A stretch of DNA of 64,000 bases from Prochlorococcus sp. AG-355-J23 (GTDB lineage: Bacteria; Cyanobacteriota; Cyanobacteriia; PCC-6307; Cyanobiaceae), in the NCBI GenBank assembly GCA_003278705.1, contig QCDR01000001.1:1-64000 (forward strand). The letters run 5' to 3'. Position numbers and translations under genes: made by a program. Positions 1 through 8,681 of the stretch are shown here, piece after piece (the stretch's first letter is position 1; each line of letters opens with the position of its first letter). The notes under the pieces are model-generated. The model had not been told where the DNA came from, ran no database searches, and worked only from the letters and a program-made list of their open reading frames with translations.

Positions 1-234
1 ATCATTTATTACAGATTGAATAGTTAATTCAGCCGTGTCACTATTGAGAAAAAGCCTTATTCCAATCCCTGATATTTCCTTATCTTTTTTATGAGATAGT
101 TTTTTATTAGTTTTCACACATCCTGCATAATCTCGTGCTTCTAAACATTTTTTATGTAATTCATCAGATATTTCAGCATTAACAGCAGTTGGTAAAGCGA
201 GGGCAGCTAGTAGTGGGAGTAGTAAGCGTTTCAT
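1..234 (-). CDS. Small secreted protein, 3' end outside window (partial)
   Basis: The reading frame is open from an ATG at 234 to the window edge, giving at least 78 residues. The first 20 residues form a clear signal peptide: MKR, then a Leu/Ala-rich core, then PTAVNA and a likely cleavage site before EISDEL. The mature part has two Cys (HKKCLEARDYAGCVK) and is basic, suggesting a small periplasmic or exported protein. I do not recognise a family. Its ATG directly abuts the stop codon of the SHOCT gene upstream, so the two are probably co-transcribed. A diverged copy of the same leader occurs at 32100-32243 and a short scrap at 52053-52066. Confidence 0.75.
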   Translation of the reverse strand, partial: MKRLLLPLLAALALPTAVNAEISDELHKKCLEARDYAGCVKTNKKLSHKKDKEISGIGIRLFLNSDTAELTIQSVIND

Positions 235-684
235 TTATAAACCTAAAATTTGTTTTTTCTTTGTATTAAATTCTTCTTCTGTAATTATTCCTTGTTGTTT
301 TAAGTCCGCAAATTTCTTTAATTCATCAGCTTGTGAACTACTCCCCTTATTATCCTGATTTTTTCTCTCTTCAATTCTTCTATAAATTTCCTCTCTAACT
401 TTTCTTGCTTCCTCTTTTTTCTTATATGTATATTGAACTTTATAGGGGTTTTCGGTATCTGCTCCTTTAAATTCTTGACCATCAACTTTAAAAGTAATAC
501 TAGGAATTGTCAAAGTAAGTAGCCCTTTTCTTGAATCAAAAATCTCTATTGAATTAATTTCTTCATATCTAAATTCAACCTCTGGAACGCCTGTTAATTT
601 ATCTAAAAATCCTCTTGTCTCAATACTGACTTTATCTTCTTTTAAAACAATAACTTTTTTAAAAATATCACTTATAAATTCCAT
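235..684 (-). CDS. PH-like/SHOCT-domain protein
   Basis: 149 aa. The C-terminal 30 residues (DELKKFADLKQQGIITEEEF...KKQILGL) match the SHOCT short C-terminal domain, usually found on membrane-linked or oligomeric bacterial proteins of unknown role. The first 90 residues alternate hydrophobic strands with charged turns (VIVLKEDKVSIET..., LLTLTIPSITFKVDG), like a bacterial PH-type domain. A charged, probably helical linker (KKKEEARKVREEIYRRIEERKN) joins them. There is no signal peptide or membrane segment. A repeated promoter-like motif lies 22 nt upstream, and the stop codon touches the start of the next gene. The exact function is unknown. Confidence 0.85.
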   Translation of the reverse strand: MEFISDIFKKVIVLKEDKVSIETRGFLDKLTGVPEVEFRYEEINSIEIFDSRKGLLTLTIPSITFKVDGQEFKGADTENPYKVQYTYKKKEEARKVREEIYRRIEERKNQDNKGSSSQADELKKFADLKQQGIITEEEFNTKKKQILGL

Positions 685-706
685 AAATTAACTTACTAAT
701 TGCCCC

Positions 707-727
707 TTATTTTAGATCGACTGTCAA
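707..727 (-). promoter_or_regulatory. Repeated upstream motif, copy 1
   Basis: Read on the minus strand this is TTGACA, GTC, then GATCTAAAATAA. It is identical over 21 bp to 47579-47599 and similar to 52940-52960 and 54007-54027. All four copies lie upstream of minus-strand genes. TAAAAT resembles a -10 box. TTGACA is only 7 nt from it, so it cannot be the matching -35 box. Confidence 0.5.
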
Positions 728-730
728 CGA

Positions 731-1978
731 TTAAGCCACCGATCTTGCTCTTGCAAGTTTAAAAGCATTAGTAGTTGTTGACTCTTTTGAATATGGATAA
801 TTTCTATGATGAGCTTCTATTGAATGTCCCATACTTAATGATGCACTACCAGAATCAATAAGTTTTAAATGACAACGAAGGGCATAGTAATGCCTGAAGG
901 AATAGCAAGTTATATTAGTTCCCTGGAGTCTTTTCATATCTGCTTTAAGTTGTATCCAACTTTCTCTGCGTTTTAAATAAGTACCAGCAGCTTCTCCTGT
1001 AACCCTCTCTGGTAAAGGTAATAAATTACTTTTAAATCTTTCAATCAAATTCCATTTGACCTCGTTCCCATCTCTATCAATTAGTGGCAAAGGTTCGATT
1101 CTTCTTGGTTGCGTAGCACCATTACCAGACTTCTTTATAAAGGTGCAATGCCAATAATGTTCCTTATTTATTGGGTCAAATAATACCTGTAAAAAGTTTA
1201 TTTCTATTGGTCTTAAACCTAATTCAGCCATCAGGCAAAAACAATTTAACCATCTTGTAGCAGCATCAGCATCCTTCTTCGATTCGCTATCAGTTGGTAA
1301 TGTCTTTAGGAAATCTAATATCTGAATATCACTTTCAAAAGCACCAGCTTTTTGTATTTGAATTTCTCCTTTTTTAGCCTTACCAATATGAGAGCTTAGA
1401 TCAGTTGGTGGTGTCCAAACATCTGCAATACCTTCTCTTGTTACTGCATGATCTAAAAATTGTTTTATAGCTCTAACCCTATGCTTACGGGAAACACTTT
1501 GTGGTTTCCAATCTTTCACACAGATGTCTATTAAATCAGCAGGGTTAGTTGGTGGATTCTTTTTGCTCATAACATCAACTACCATTTCACATGGTGGTAG
1601 ATATTGTTTATTGAAAGTTGCTTCTGTTATAGCAGTCCCAAAATTAATCTTCTGATCTTTAAAACTTTCTAATATATGTGCCCAATCCTTACCTTTCTTT
1701 GGTGCTTTGCCTTGAGCCAATTCAGCAGCGGCTTTTAGGTTATGTCCTTCAGTAATGAATTTAAAAATATTCCTAATTCTTGTGTAGGCATCACCCCAGT
1801 TTTCTTCCCACTTAAATGGAATTGTTTTAACAACATTGAACCCCTGCCCTCTATGCCTAAGTTCAACATTACCTATTTTGCTTCTGGTGACTGTCAAACC
1901 ACAATTCTCATCAATAGATGAAACTGCTCTTTGAAATTCTATTTCCCATGCCTTTTTATTAAGCCTCTGGAGTGGCAT
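731..1978 (-). CDS. Tyrosine recombinase / phage-type integrase
   Basis: 415 aa, with an N-terminal SAM-like DNA-binding region and a C-terminal tyrosine-recombinase catalytic domain. Catalytic landmarks visible are Arg256 in ELGLRPIEI, Arg362-His363 in CYSFRHYYALR, His385 in SMGHS, and the Tyr nucleophile in HHRNYPY (Tyr394 or Tyr396). The first His of the usual HxxR box is replaced by Tyr359. The gene starts 112 bp from a tRNA-Pro 3' fragment, the normal arrangement for an integrase that uses a tRNA end as its attachment site. Prochlorococcus elements of this kind (tycheposons) also carry tyrosine recombinases next to tRNA genes. Length and motifs look intact, so it may be active. Confidence 0.9.
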   Translation of the reverse strand: MPLQRLNKKAWEIEFQRAVSSIDENCGLTVTRSKIGNVELRHRGQGFNVVKTIPFKWEENWGDAYTRIRNIFKFITEGHNLKAAAELAQGKAPKKGKDWAHILESFKDQKINFGTAITEATFNKQYLPPCEMVVDVMSKKNPPTNPADLIDICVKDWKPQSVSRKHRVRAIKQFLDHAVTREGIADVWTPPTDLSSHIGKAKKGEIQIQKAGAFESDIQILDFLKTLPTDSESKKDADAATRWLNCFCLMAELGLRPIEINFLQVLFDPINKEHYWHCTFIKKSGNGATQPRRIEPLPLIDRDGNEVKWNLIERFKSNLLPLPERVTGEAAGTYLKRRESWIQLKADMKRLQGTNITCYSFRHYYALRCHLKLIDSGSASLSMGHSIEAHHRNYPYSKESTTTNAFKLARARSVA

Positions 1979-2089
1979 AATTCCGTCAAAATTCCGTCAA
2001 ATACATCATAGTTTCTCCTGACAAGGTACGCAATACTAAGCAATAAATAAGTTATAGCTTGAAAACCTAGTGCCTCACTAGCCCCGTCA

Positions 2090-2138
2090 AGTGCTTTGGG
2101 AGCACTAGGTCGCAGTCTCAAATGCTGTCGCCCCGATT
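2090..2138 (+). other. tRNA-Pro(TGG) 3'-half fragment, probable attachment site
   Basis: The stretch reads as an anticodon stem-loop (AGTGC, TTTGGGA, GCACT, with anticodon TGG), a variable region, a T-arm (GCAGTCTCAAATGCTG) and a 3' acceptor strand ending in CCCCGA. The sequence 5' of it does not supply a D-arm or a 5' acceptor strand, so this is a remnant and not a working tRNA. It matches 48872-48914 at 37 of 44 positions in the same orientation. It is probably an att site or a relic of integration at tRNA-Pro. Confidence 0.7.
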
Positions 2139-2319
2139 GGGATCTCAGAAAATGGTAAAAACTCTTGTGGGATAAGTGTGAAATAAAAATATAATATTTT
2201 GGACAGCAAGGAAAACAGTCCCAGAATATAAGATATTTATTTTTATCAACTAAAAAAATTAATACCTATTAATTCTTGTTGTTAAAATTACTAAACAGAG
2301 GATAATTTTTGAAAATTCA

Positions 2320-3990
2320 ATGTACAAATTAAAAAATTCATATGAAAGTTCTGAAATTATTAGAAAATTTAATGAAAAAATTTTCAGAGAATATATTGGA
2401 AATAATTTTGAAGTAACTTTTGATTCTGCAGAGAACAAACCTAACATATTAATTTGCGGCAATCATTTACAAGATGCCAACCAAAATTCAATTATATGTG
2501 GATCAGGTTATAAATTAATAAACTCAAAAATATTTAAAAAGCCAAAGAAAATATTTTTACAAAGAGGTCCATATACAAAAGAACTTTTAAAAAAACAATT
2601 TATAAATACTACTGTAAAGTGTGGTGACCCTGGAATACTTTTTTCTCATATTTATCCGGCTAATTTAGATAAAGGATTTGTTAACAAAAGCAAAAATTAC
2701 AAGTTTGGAATAGTTATAAATGAAAATGAAAAGAAAAACTCAAAAATAAATTTTTATAGAAAAAATTATGGTGGAAAGATAATTAGTTTATCCTTAAAAC
2801 CTGAAATCTTTTCAGAATATCTTCAAAAATGTGAATTTGTTATTTCCACTTCTCTTGAAGGAATAATTTTTTCTCATTCTTATAAAATACCCGCAGTTTG
2901 GATTGAATTATCAAAAGATCATCTAGGAAATAATTTTGAATTTTATGATTATTTCGGAAACTATGGAATTAAACCAATTAATGTTTTTAAAGCGAATTTA
3001 TGGGAGAAGGAATACTCTCTGAGAGATTTAAAAAGTAACGCTTCTTTTTATAGTAATGAAGAAATGGTTGAAAATATTTTAAAAAGTTTTTCTGAAGTTA
3101 AGAAATTTATAGAAAACAAAAATAAAAATATTAATCAAAATATTATGATCCCTCGTTTTAGTTCAGATATTGACAATAAAATATTCAAAGAGAAATTAAA
3201 ATCACCCATAATAAATTTTGAAGCCCCTGAATTAATTATTGATAAAAGCAAGCTTACCATTATTGAAAAGAAACCAACTGTGAGTATATGCACAGTAACT
3301 TTTAATAGATCAGACTTCCTCAAAATTGCTGAGAAAATTGTAAAAGCGCAAGACTATCCTCGTAATTTATTGGAATGGATAGTTGTTGATGATAGTGATG
3401 AAAATAATTCTTACAAACCAAGCATGTTAAATAATATAAAAATTATTTATGAAAAGTTACCTAGCAAAGTACCAATAGGGGAGAAGCGAAACATTTCACA
3501 TAGACTTTCTAATGGAGATATTTTGGTTTACTTTGATGATGATGATTACTACCCACCATCAAGAATTTCTTCAGCTGTTAGCAGCTTATTAAAAAGTAAT
3601 AAATTAATGGGAGGATCCACAATCTTACCAGTCCTATATTTATCAGGATTTGAAACCTGGATTGCAGGCCCCTTTGGGGAAAATCATGCGACCGCAGCCA
3701 CATTTGCTTTTAAAAGAGAATTGCTAAAATATACGAAATATAATGATTCTTGTAAATGTGGAGAGGAGAAAGAATTTTTAAAGGGGTACAAAATACCCAT
3801 GGAACAGCTTGATCCTTTTAAAACAATGATTGCCATAGCTCATAATAAAAATACTTATGGGAAAGAACAAATGCGACAAAATCCAAAGAAATACAGAATG
3901 AAAAAGTTCACAAATAAATATATGGAAGAGACAGTAAAAAATATTAAGCCACTTTATAAAAAGTACCTTAATAAAAATATATTCGAATAA
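2320..3990 (+). CDS. Polysaccharide pyruvyl transferase-like / family 2 glycosyltransferase fusion
   Basis: 556 aa. The N-terminal ~300 residues look like the polysaccharide pyruvyl transferase family: ICGSGYKL, then FLQRGPYTKELL, then VKCGDPGILFS, then VISTSLEGIIFSHSYKIPAVWIE. The C-terminal ~230 residues are a GT-A glycosyltransferase of the GT2 type: TVSICTVTFNRSDFL, EWIVVDDS, PIGEKRNISH, and the metal-binding acidic run ILVYFDDDDYYPPSR. The protein is probably cytoplasmic and decorates a surface glycan by adding sugar and a pyruvate ketal. It lies just right of the tRNA-Pro fragment and is divergent from the integrase. It is extremely AT-rich, Lys/Asn-rich coding DNA. The acceptor and donor are unknown. 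Confidence 0.8.
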   Translation: MYKLKNSYESSEIIRKFNEKIFREYIGNNFEVTFDSAENKPNILICGNHLQDANQNSIICGSGYKLINSKIFKKPKKIFLQRGPYTKELLKKQFINTTVKCGDPGILFSHIYPANLDKGFVNKSKNYKFGIVINENEKKNSKINFYRKNYGGKIISLSLKPEIFSEYLQKCEFVISTSLEGIIFSHSYKIPAVWIELSKDHLGNNFEFYDYFGNYGIKPINVFKANLWEKEYSLRDLKSNASFYSNEEMVENILKSFSEVKKFIENKNKNINQNIMIPRFSSDIDNKIFKEKLKSPIINFEAPELIIDKSKLTIIEKKPTVSICTVTFNRSDFLKIAEKIVKAQDYPRNLLEWIVVDDSDENNSYKPSMLNNIKIIYEKLPSKVPIGEKRNISHRLSNGDILVYFDDDDYYPPSRISSAVSSLLKSNKLMGGSTILPVLYLSGFETWIAGPFGENHATAATFAFKRELLKYTKYNDSCKCGEEKEFLKGYKIPMEQLDPFKTMIAIAHNKNTYGKEQMRQNPKKYRMKKFTNKYMEETVKNIKPLYKKYLNKNIFE

Positions 3991-4123
3991 ATTTATTTCT
4001 TATCTAAAAATATTAAGGATGAATAAAATTTTTACTAAAAAAATAAAATATATTTGTGTCCAATTCTTATATTGATAATTAGAAATTTTTAATGTATAGT
4101 AACTTATTTTAAAGGAAAAATTC

Positions 4124-4342
4124 TTGGACTCTAATCAAAAAAATCCCGTTCTTACATTTAATGGCAAAAAGTATGATATTAATTCCCTCCCAGAAAAGGC
4201 TAAAGAATTATTAAAAGCTGCACAAGTATCAGATACACAAATAAAAATGCAGGAAGATAATTTGAAATTGTTAACAGTTGCCAGACAAACTATAGCTAAT
4301 CAATTAAAAGATGAGCTTGATCAAATTTCTCCTTTAGAATAA
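4124..4342 (+). CDS. DUF6447-like small protein of secretion loci
   Basis: 72 aa, starting at TTG with AAAGGA 6 nt upstream. The opening (NPVLTFNGKKYDINSLPEKAK) and the following helical part with regular Leu/Ala spacing match the small cyanobacterial DUF6447 family, which I recall near type I secretion genes. It has no signal peptide or membrane segment. It converges on the HlyD-like gene with a gap of two bases. Function is unknown. A regulatory or chaperone-like role in export would be inference from position only. Confidence 0.7.
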   Translation: MDSNQKNPVLTFNGKKYDINSLPEKAKELLKAAQVSDTQIKMQEDNLKLLTVARQTIANQLKDELDQISPLE

Positions 4343-4344
4343 TA

Positions 4345-5727
4345 TTATCTTTCCTCAGCAAGTGGATCCCATATATCAGTAAGTATGGTAAAAGCTGAAG
4401 AAATTATGGGTTTTTCCCTTAATTTTATTTTTGTAGTTGTAGCCATTCCTGATCTCAAAAGAGAAAAATCTATACTATCTGGTATTTCTGGAGAAATTAA
4501 CTTGATTTCAGCTATATAAGATCTTTGCTTTACTCCAGATGAGTTTTCAGTTAATACAGTTGGTGATATTGTAAGAACTTCAGCTAATATGCCTCCAAAA
4601 TCATCAGCAGGATAAGCATCAACCTCCACTTTGGCAGACATTCCTGCTTTGATAGGTGCACTAACTCTTGAGGGAATAGATGCTTGTACTATCAATTCAT
4701 TATCTGGGACTATCGTTATGACAATATCATTAGCCATTATCCTTTCCCCAACACTTTGATATTTTATATTTTGGATAAATCCACTGACAGGGGCGGTTAT
4801 TTTAAATCGATTTACTTTTGCCCGTAATTCTATAATTTGAGTTGATAATTGTTCTAATTGTTCCGCATTTTGATAAAGTGCATTCTCCTTTTCTACCAAA
4901 GTGGATTCGTAGTTTAACTTTAAACTATTTAACTCTGATTGATTTTGCATTAATTCAATTTTTGAGAATGCTCCTTCAGACTCCAATTTTGAAAGTCTTG
5001 CAAAAATATCTTCCTTAATTTCTATCTGATTATTTAATTGGTTTAATTTGTAGTCATAGGATTTATAAAGATTTTTTCTTTGAAACTCAATAAATGATAA
5101 TCTTTTTTCAGCACTACTTAACCTTGCCATAGTCTCGTCATCTTCATAAATTAATAAAACATTGTCCTTTTCAACGAATTGATTGGGAGCAACTAAAACT
5201 TGGGTAATTTTTCCGGGATCCATTGCGCCAATCTGAACCTCAGGCGTTATGGTAGTTAATTCTCCTGTTAAAATTATTGTCTCTTCAATTTTTGTGAATA
5301 CTGACCATAGAAATAAAGTGATAGTTCCTGTTCCAAGAGTCCATATAAATATTCTTGACCAAATTGGAGGTGGTGGAAGAAGAGTAGAGTCAGCAGCGAA
5401 ATTTTTTTCTGAATTTTTTAAAAATGTAATATTCTTCTCTAATAAGGAAAGGATATTTTTGGTGTACTTATTTTCATGCAACTTACCATAGTAAATTTTA
5501 GAGTATTTATAGATATTTATTTTTAATTTATTAAAAGCCTTGATGGAAAAAAAAATTATTTTTTTTGAAACTTTTAAATATGGTTTATTTTCAATAATAA
5601 ATTTTCCAGATATTTTTTTTATTTTACTAATTTTATTTTTTTCAAGAAGTTCGAGAGATGATAACTTTATCTTCTCAAAATAATATTTTGAAATTGATTT
5701 TAGTTTTCTTATTCTCTTATTAAACAT
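4345..5727 (-). CDS. HlyD-family periplasmic adaptor of type I secretion
   Basis: 460 aa. A basic, cytoplasmic N-terminal ~120 residues is followed by one membrane segment (IFIWTLGTGTITLFLWSVF). Then comes the lipoyl-like half PEVQIGAMDPGKITQVLV, a long coiled coil (KRLSFIEFQRKN... through LRAKVNRF), the second lipoyl half (ITAPVSGFIQNIKYQSVGERI) and a beta-rich C-terminal domain. This is the membrane-fusion protein linking an ABC exporter to an outer-membrane TolC channel; no TolC is in the window. The start lies 2 bp from the stop of the ABC exporter, so it is the last gene of a giant protein-PPIase-ABC-HlyD operon. The N-terminal extension is longer than in E. coli HlyD. Confidence 0.93.
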   Translation of the reverse strand: MFNKRIRKLKSISKYYFEKIKLSSLELLEKNKISKIKKISGKFIIENKPYLKVSKKIIFFSIKAFNKLKINIYKYSKIYYGKLHENKYTKNILSLLEKNITFLKNSEKNFAADSTLLPPPPIWSRIFIWTLGTGTITLFLWSVFTKIEETIILTGELTTITPEVQIGAMDPGKITQVLVAPNQFVEKDNVLLIYEDDETMARLSSAEKRLSFIEFQRKNLYKSYDYKLNQLNNQIEIKEDIFARLSKLESEGAFSKIELMQNQSELNSLKLNYESTLVEKENALYQNAEQLEQLSTQIIELRAKVNRFKITAPVSGFIQNIKYQSVGERIMANDIVITIVPDNELIVQASIPSRVSAPIKAGMSAKVEVDAYPADDFGGILAEVLTISPTVLTENSSGVKQRSYIAEIKLISPEIPDSIDFSLLRSGMATTTKIKLREKPIISSAFTILTDIWDPLAEER

Positions 5728-5729
5728 CT

Positions 5730-8681
5730 TTAGGTCTCATTAAATTGTGTTTGGTAAAGGGCATAGTATCTACCTCTTTCTTTCATTAAATCAACATGTT
5801 TACCCATTGAGTCAATCTTACCTTCATGCATTACTATTATTTGATCTGCATCCTTAATTGAAGATAATCTATGAGTGATCATAACTAATGTTCTACCTTT
5901 AAATTCGTTTCTTAGATTTCTAACAACTTGCTTTTCAGTATCCACGTCTAATGCAGATGTGGCTTCATCTAAAACCACCAGATTTGGATTTTCTAATAAC
6001 ATTCTTGCTAAAGCAACTCTTTGTCTTTGCCCACCGGATAAACCTGCACCTTTTTCTCCAATTGGGGTTCCATAACCATAAGGGAGGTTCATAATAAAGT
6101 CATGTGCGCATGCAGCTTTTGATGCATTAATAACGTTCTCAGCTGAAGATTCAGGGTTACCTAAAGCTATATTACTAAAAACAGTTCCTTCAAAAAGCAT
6201 GCAATCTTGGGGAACGAATCCAATTTGATTCCTTAAACTATATAAATCAACTTTTGTTACATCAAAATTATCTATTATAAGCTTTCCTGAAGTAGGTCTA
6301 TATAAACGAGGGATCATTTTTAGAAAAGAACTTTTTCCGCAGCCACTTTGACCTACTAATCCAACAAATGAACCCTTTTTAATTTCTAAATTTAATGAAT
6401 TTAAAACAGGTTGTGACGATGATGAATAACTAAAACTAAGATCCTTAGCTAATATGTCTCCTGAAATTTCTGGCATATCTATATTTTTATCTTCATTTTC
6501 CAAAACTTCTAAAGGTTGATTTACTATATCTCCCACTCTTTGTAATGAAAGTTGCATTTCTTGAAATTGCTGCCAAGAGCCAGTTAAACGAAGCATTGGG
6601 GTGGTTACCATTCCGCTAATTATTCTAAATGCAATGAGTTCGCCTAAAGTTATTTCGTTCTTAATAACTAGCCAAGCACCAACACCAATAACAGAAATAT
6701 TTGTTAATTTATTAATCAATTGCCCTGCGTTTTGACTTGAAGTGTTCGCAAGTATCGCTTTAAAACCCTGGTTAATTGAACCTAAATGTCTATCCTCCCA
6801 TTGTCTCCTAGCACTAAATTCAGCATTCTGCAGTTTAATAGTGTGAATGCCTCCAAGTATTTCAACTAAAAGAGCATTTGTTCTTGCTTGAGCTTCAGCT
6901 CTTAATCTTATTAACCTTTGGGTAATTGGGGTGACACCAACAGTAACCAAAAATAGTAATGGGATAGAAATAAGAACAATAAACGTCAGTAAAGGTGTAT
7001 AAAAAATCATTACTGAAAAATAAAGCGCGGAAAATATAGCATCAAGCACTACTGTTAGTGCTGTTCCAGTTAAAAAGCTTCTAATGTTTTGTAACTCGTT
7101 CAATCTACTGGAGAGTTCCCCAACAGGTCTTGAATCAAAAAACCTTGCATTTAGTCTAAGCATTCTAGATAAAATAGCTGATCCAATTCCAATATCTATT
7201 CGATTTGATATCTCTACGAATTGAAATGTCCTTAAACTACTAAACATTATTTCCAGAAGACTGAAAACAATCATCAAAATAACAAGTGGCATCAGCGCAT
7301 CTGATGCACCTTTGGATAAAACTCTATCTATTATTTGCTGAAATAACATTGGTGTTGCCAACTGAAACAACTGAGTAAGAAAACTTGCAGCAAATACTTC
7401 TATTAATTGACTTCTAAATTTTTTAACATAAGGTATCATCCAACCTAGATTAAATCGTTTTTTTGGAGTGTTTAAGCCAACCTCAACTGTTATTATTTGA
7501 GTCGCATCTTCGAATCTCTTTCTACAATCATCAATATTCAAAAGCTGCATACCTTCTATTGGACTAAACAAATATAGATATCTTGAAGTGCTTTTTAAAA
7601 TCAAATTGCAATTTTTATTTTTGTCTATCCATATAGTGGGAGTAGGAACAAGTAAAGGATTATCACTATTAATATTAATTATCCTTACTGATAATCCATA
7701 TCGATCAAGCAGATTAACAAGATTTAATTTGTATGATTTTTTTTGTTCTTCAATAATCTGAGCACCTCTTTTTATGCTTTCAGAGCGCGTAGGCATTTCA
7801 AAATATTCAATTAACATTGAAATACAAGCAAAATAACTTTCCTCACGATTTTTTCCTCTAATTAAATTAAAACCATTTTTTTCACTTCTTTTTTCTTCAA
7901 CTTTATCATTTTTAATTTGTTTCTCTTTATTTGTTTTACTTTTTTCGTCTTTATTCTCTTTTTTGATATTTAATTCTGAGAAACTCTCATTATTTTCTGT
8001 AAAAGTATTTTTGCCAGTTTTTAATTTATCAAATTCAATATCTCTAATCTTCCTTAAGATAGAGTATCCATCTATTTTAACTTCAACAATTCTCGGCCAA
8101 AAATCTAAAAAGAATTTTTTACAAACCTCAGGTGTTATTAATTGTCCATAAGAGAAACCTAAGTAATCATTATCTAAAAAAATTAACTGATTTTCTTCGG
8201 AAAGGGAATCAAGATTGAATGCAATTTGAGTATTTTCTGAAAGCTCTCTGAAATTTATTTTTTCTAAGAAAGGTTTTATTGAATTATTTCCTTCTAAAAC
8301 TTTCTTCAGATATACGATTTCATGAGGTGAAAGATTATTTTTCAAAATATTAAAAATTAAACTAATTTTATCCTTATCAATTTCTTCAAAATTAAAGTTA
8401 ACTATTTCGCATTCTTCATTTGCTCTCACTTCTTCATTTAGTTGAATATTTACAAACTTAGAAAATCCAAAAAGATAAGGGGATTGATCAATAACTAAAG
8501 TTTGAGATTTAAATGTCTGAAAATTATCAATTACTCGAATAGAACCCTTAGTAACAATTGTTATTAGCCCCTCTGAGGCGGTTGAGCTATAAATTAAAGA
8601 ACCAATTTTTATTTTACTAGTTTGGGAATATTTTCCTAAAAATCCGATAATTTTATTTAGTTGTTCTTCTGTTAATTTCAT
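5730..8681 (-). CDS. HlyB-type ABC exporter with N-terminal cNMP-like and inactive C39-like domains
   Basis: 983 aa. Residues ~1-130 resemble a cyclic-nucleotide-binding fold (IKIGSLIYSS..., GLITIVTKGSIRVID). A low-complexity Lys/Glu/Asn linker runs to ~270. Residues ~271-400 form a C39-peptidase-like domain. Its active Cys appears replaced (ESYFACISMLIEYF where a protease has DCG), so it should bind the substrate rather than cut it, as in RTX exporters. The membrane domain spans ~415-700. The ATPase has Walker A GQSGCGKS (777-784), signature LSGGQ (881-885), Walker B LVVLDE (901-906) and switch THR. The start overlaps the PPIase stop by 4 bp (ATGA). It probably exports the 4174-aa protein, and perhaps the dockerin-type proteins upstream. 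Confidence 0.93.
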   Translation of the reverse strand: MKLTEEQLNKIIGFLGKYSQTSKIKIGSLIYSSTASEGLITIVTKGSIRVIDNFQTFKSQTLVIDQSPYLFGFSKFVNIQLNEEVRANEECEIVNFNFEEIDKDKISLIFNILKNNLSPHEIVYLKKVLEGNNSIKPFLEKINFRELSENTQIAFNLDSLSEENQLIFLDNDYLGFSYGQLITPEVCKKFFLDFWPRIVEVKIDGYSILRKIRDIEFDKLKTGKNTFTENNESFSELNIKKENKDEKSKTNKEKQIKNDKVEEKRSEKNGFNLIRGKNREESYFACISMLIEYFEMPTRSESIKRGAQIIEEQKKSYKLNLVNLLDRYGLSVRIININSDNPLLVPTPTIWIDKNKNCNLILKSTSRYLYLFSPIEGMQLLNIDDCRKRFEDATQIITVEVGLNTPKKRFNLGWMIPYVKKFRSQLIEVFAASFLTQLFQLATPMLFQQIIDRVLSKGASDALMPLVILMIVFSLLEIMFSSLRTFQFVEISNRIDIGIGSAILSRMLRLNARFFDSRPVGELSSRLNELQNIRSFLTGTALTVVLDAIFSALYFSVMIFYTPLLTFIVLISIPLLFLVTVGVTPITQRLIRLRAEAQARTNALLVEILGGIHTIKLQNAEFSARRQWEDRHLGSINQGFKAILANTSSQNAGQLINKLTNISVIGVGAWLVIKNEITLGELIAFRIISGMVTTPMLRLTGSWQQFQEMQLSLQRVGDIVNQPLEVLENEDKNIDMPEISGDILAKDLSFSYSSSSQPVLNSLNLEIKKGSFVGLVGQSGCGKSSFLKMIPRLYRPTSGKLIIDNFDVTKVDLYSLRNQIGFVPQDCMLFEGTVFSNIALGNPESSAENVINASKAACAHDFIMNLPYGYGTPIGEKGAGLSGGQRQRVALARMLLENPNLVVLDEATSALDVDTEKQVVRNLRNEFKGRTLVMITHRLSSIKDADQIIVMHEGKIDSMGKHVDLMKERGRYYALYQTQFNET

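Noticed and set aside
707-727. Classic sigma-70 promoter with TTGACA as -35 box
   Set aside because: Only 7 bases separate TTGACA from TAAAAT, and no -10 box lies 16-18 bases downstream in the copies.
1939-2121. 60-codon minus-strand ORF over the tRNA fragment
   Set aside because: It overlaps both the tRNA remnant and the integrase start and has no protein-like pattern.
2041-2138. Intact tRNA-Pro gene at the left fragment
   Set aside because: The anticodon and T-arm are present, but the bases 5' of them do not form a D-arm or pair with the acceptor strand.
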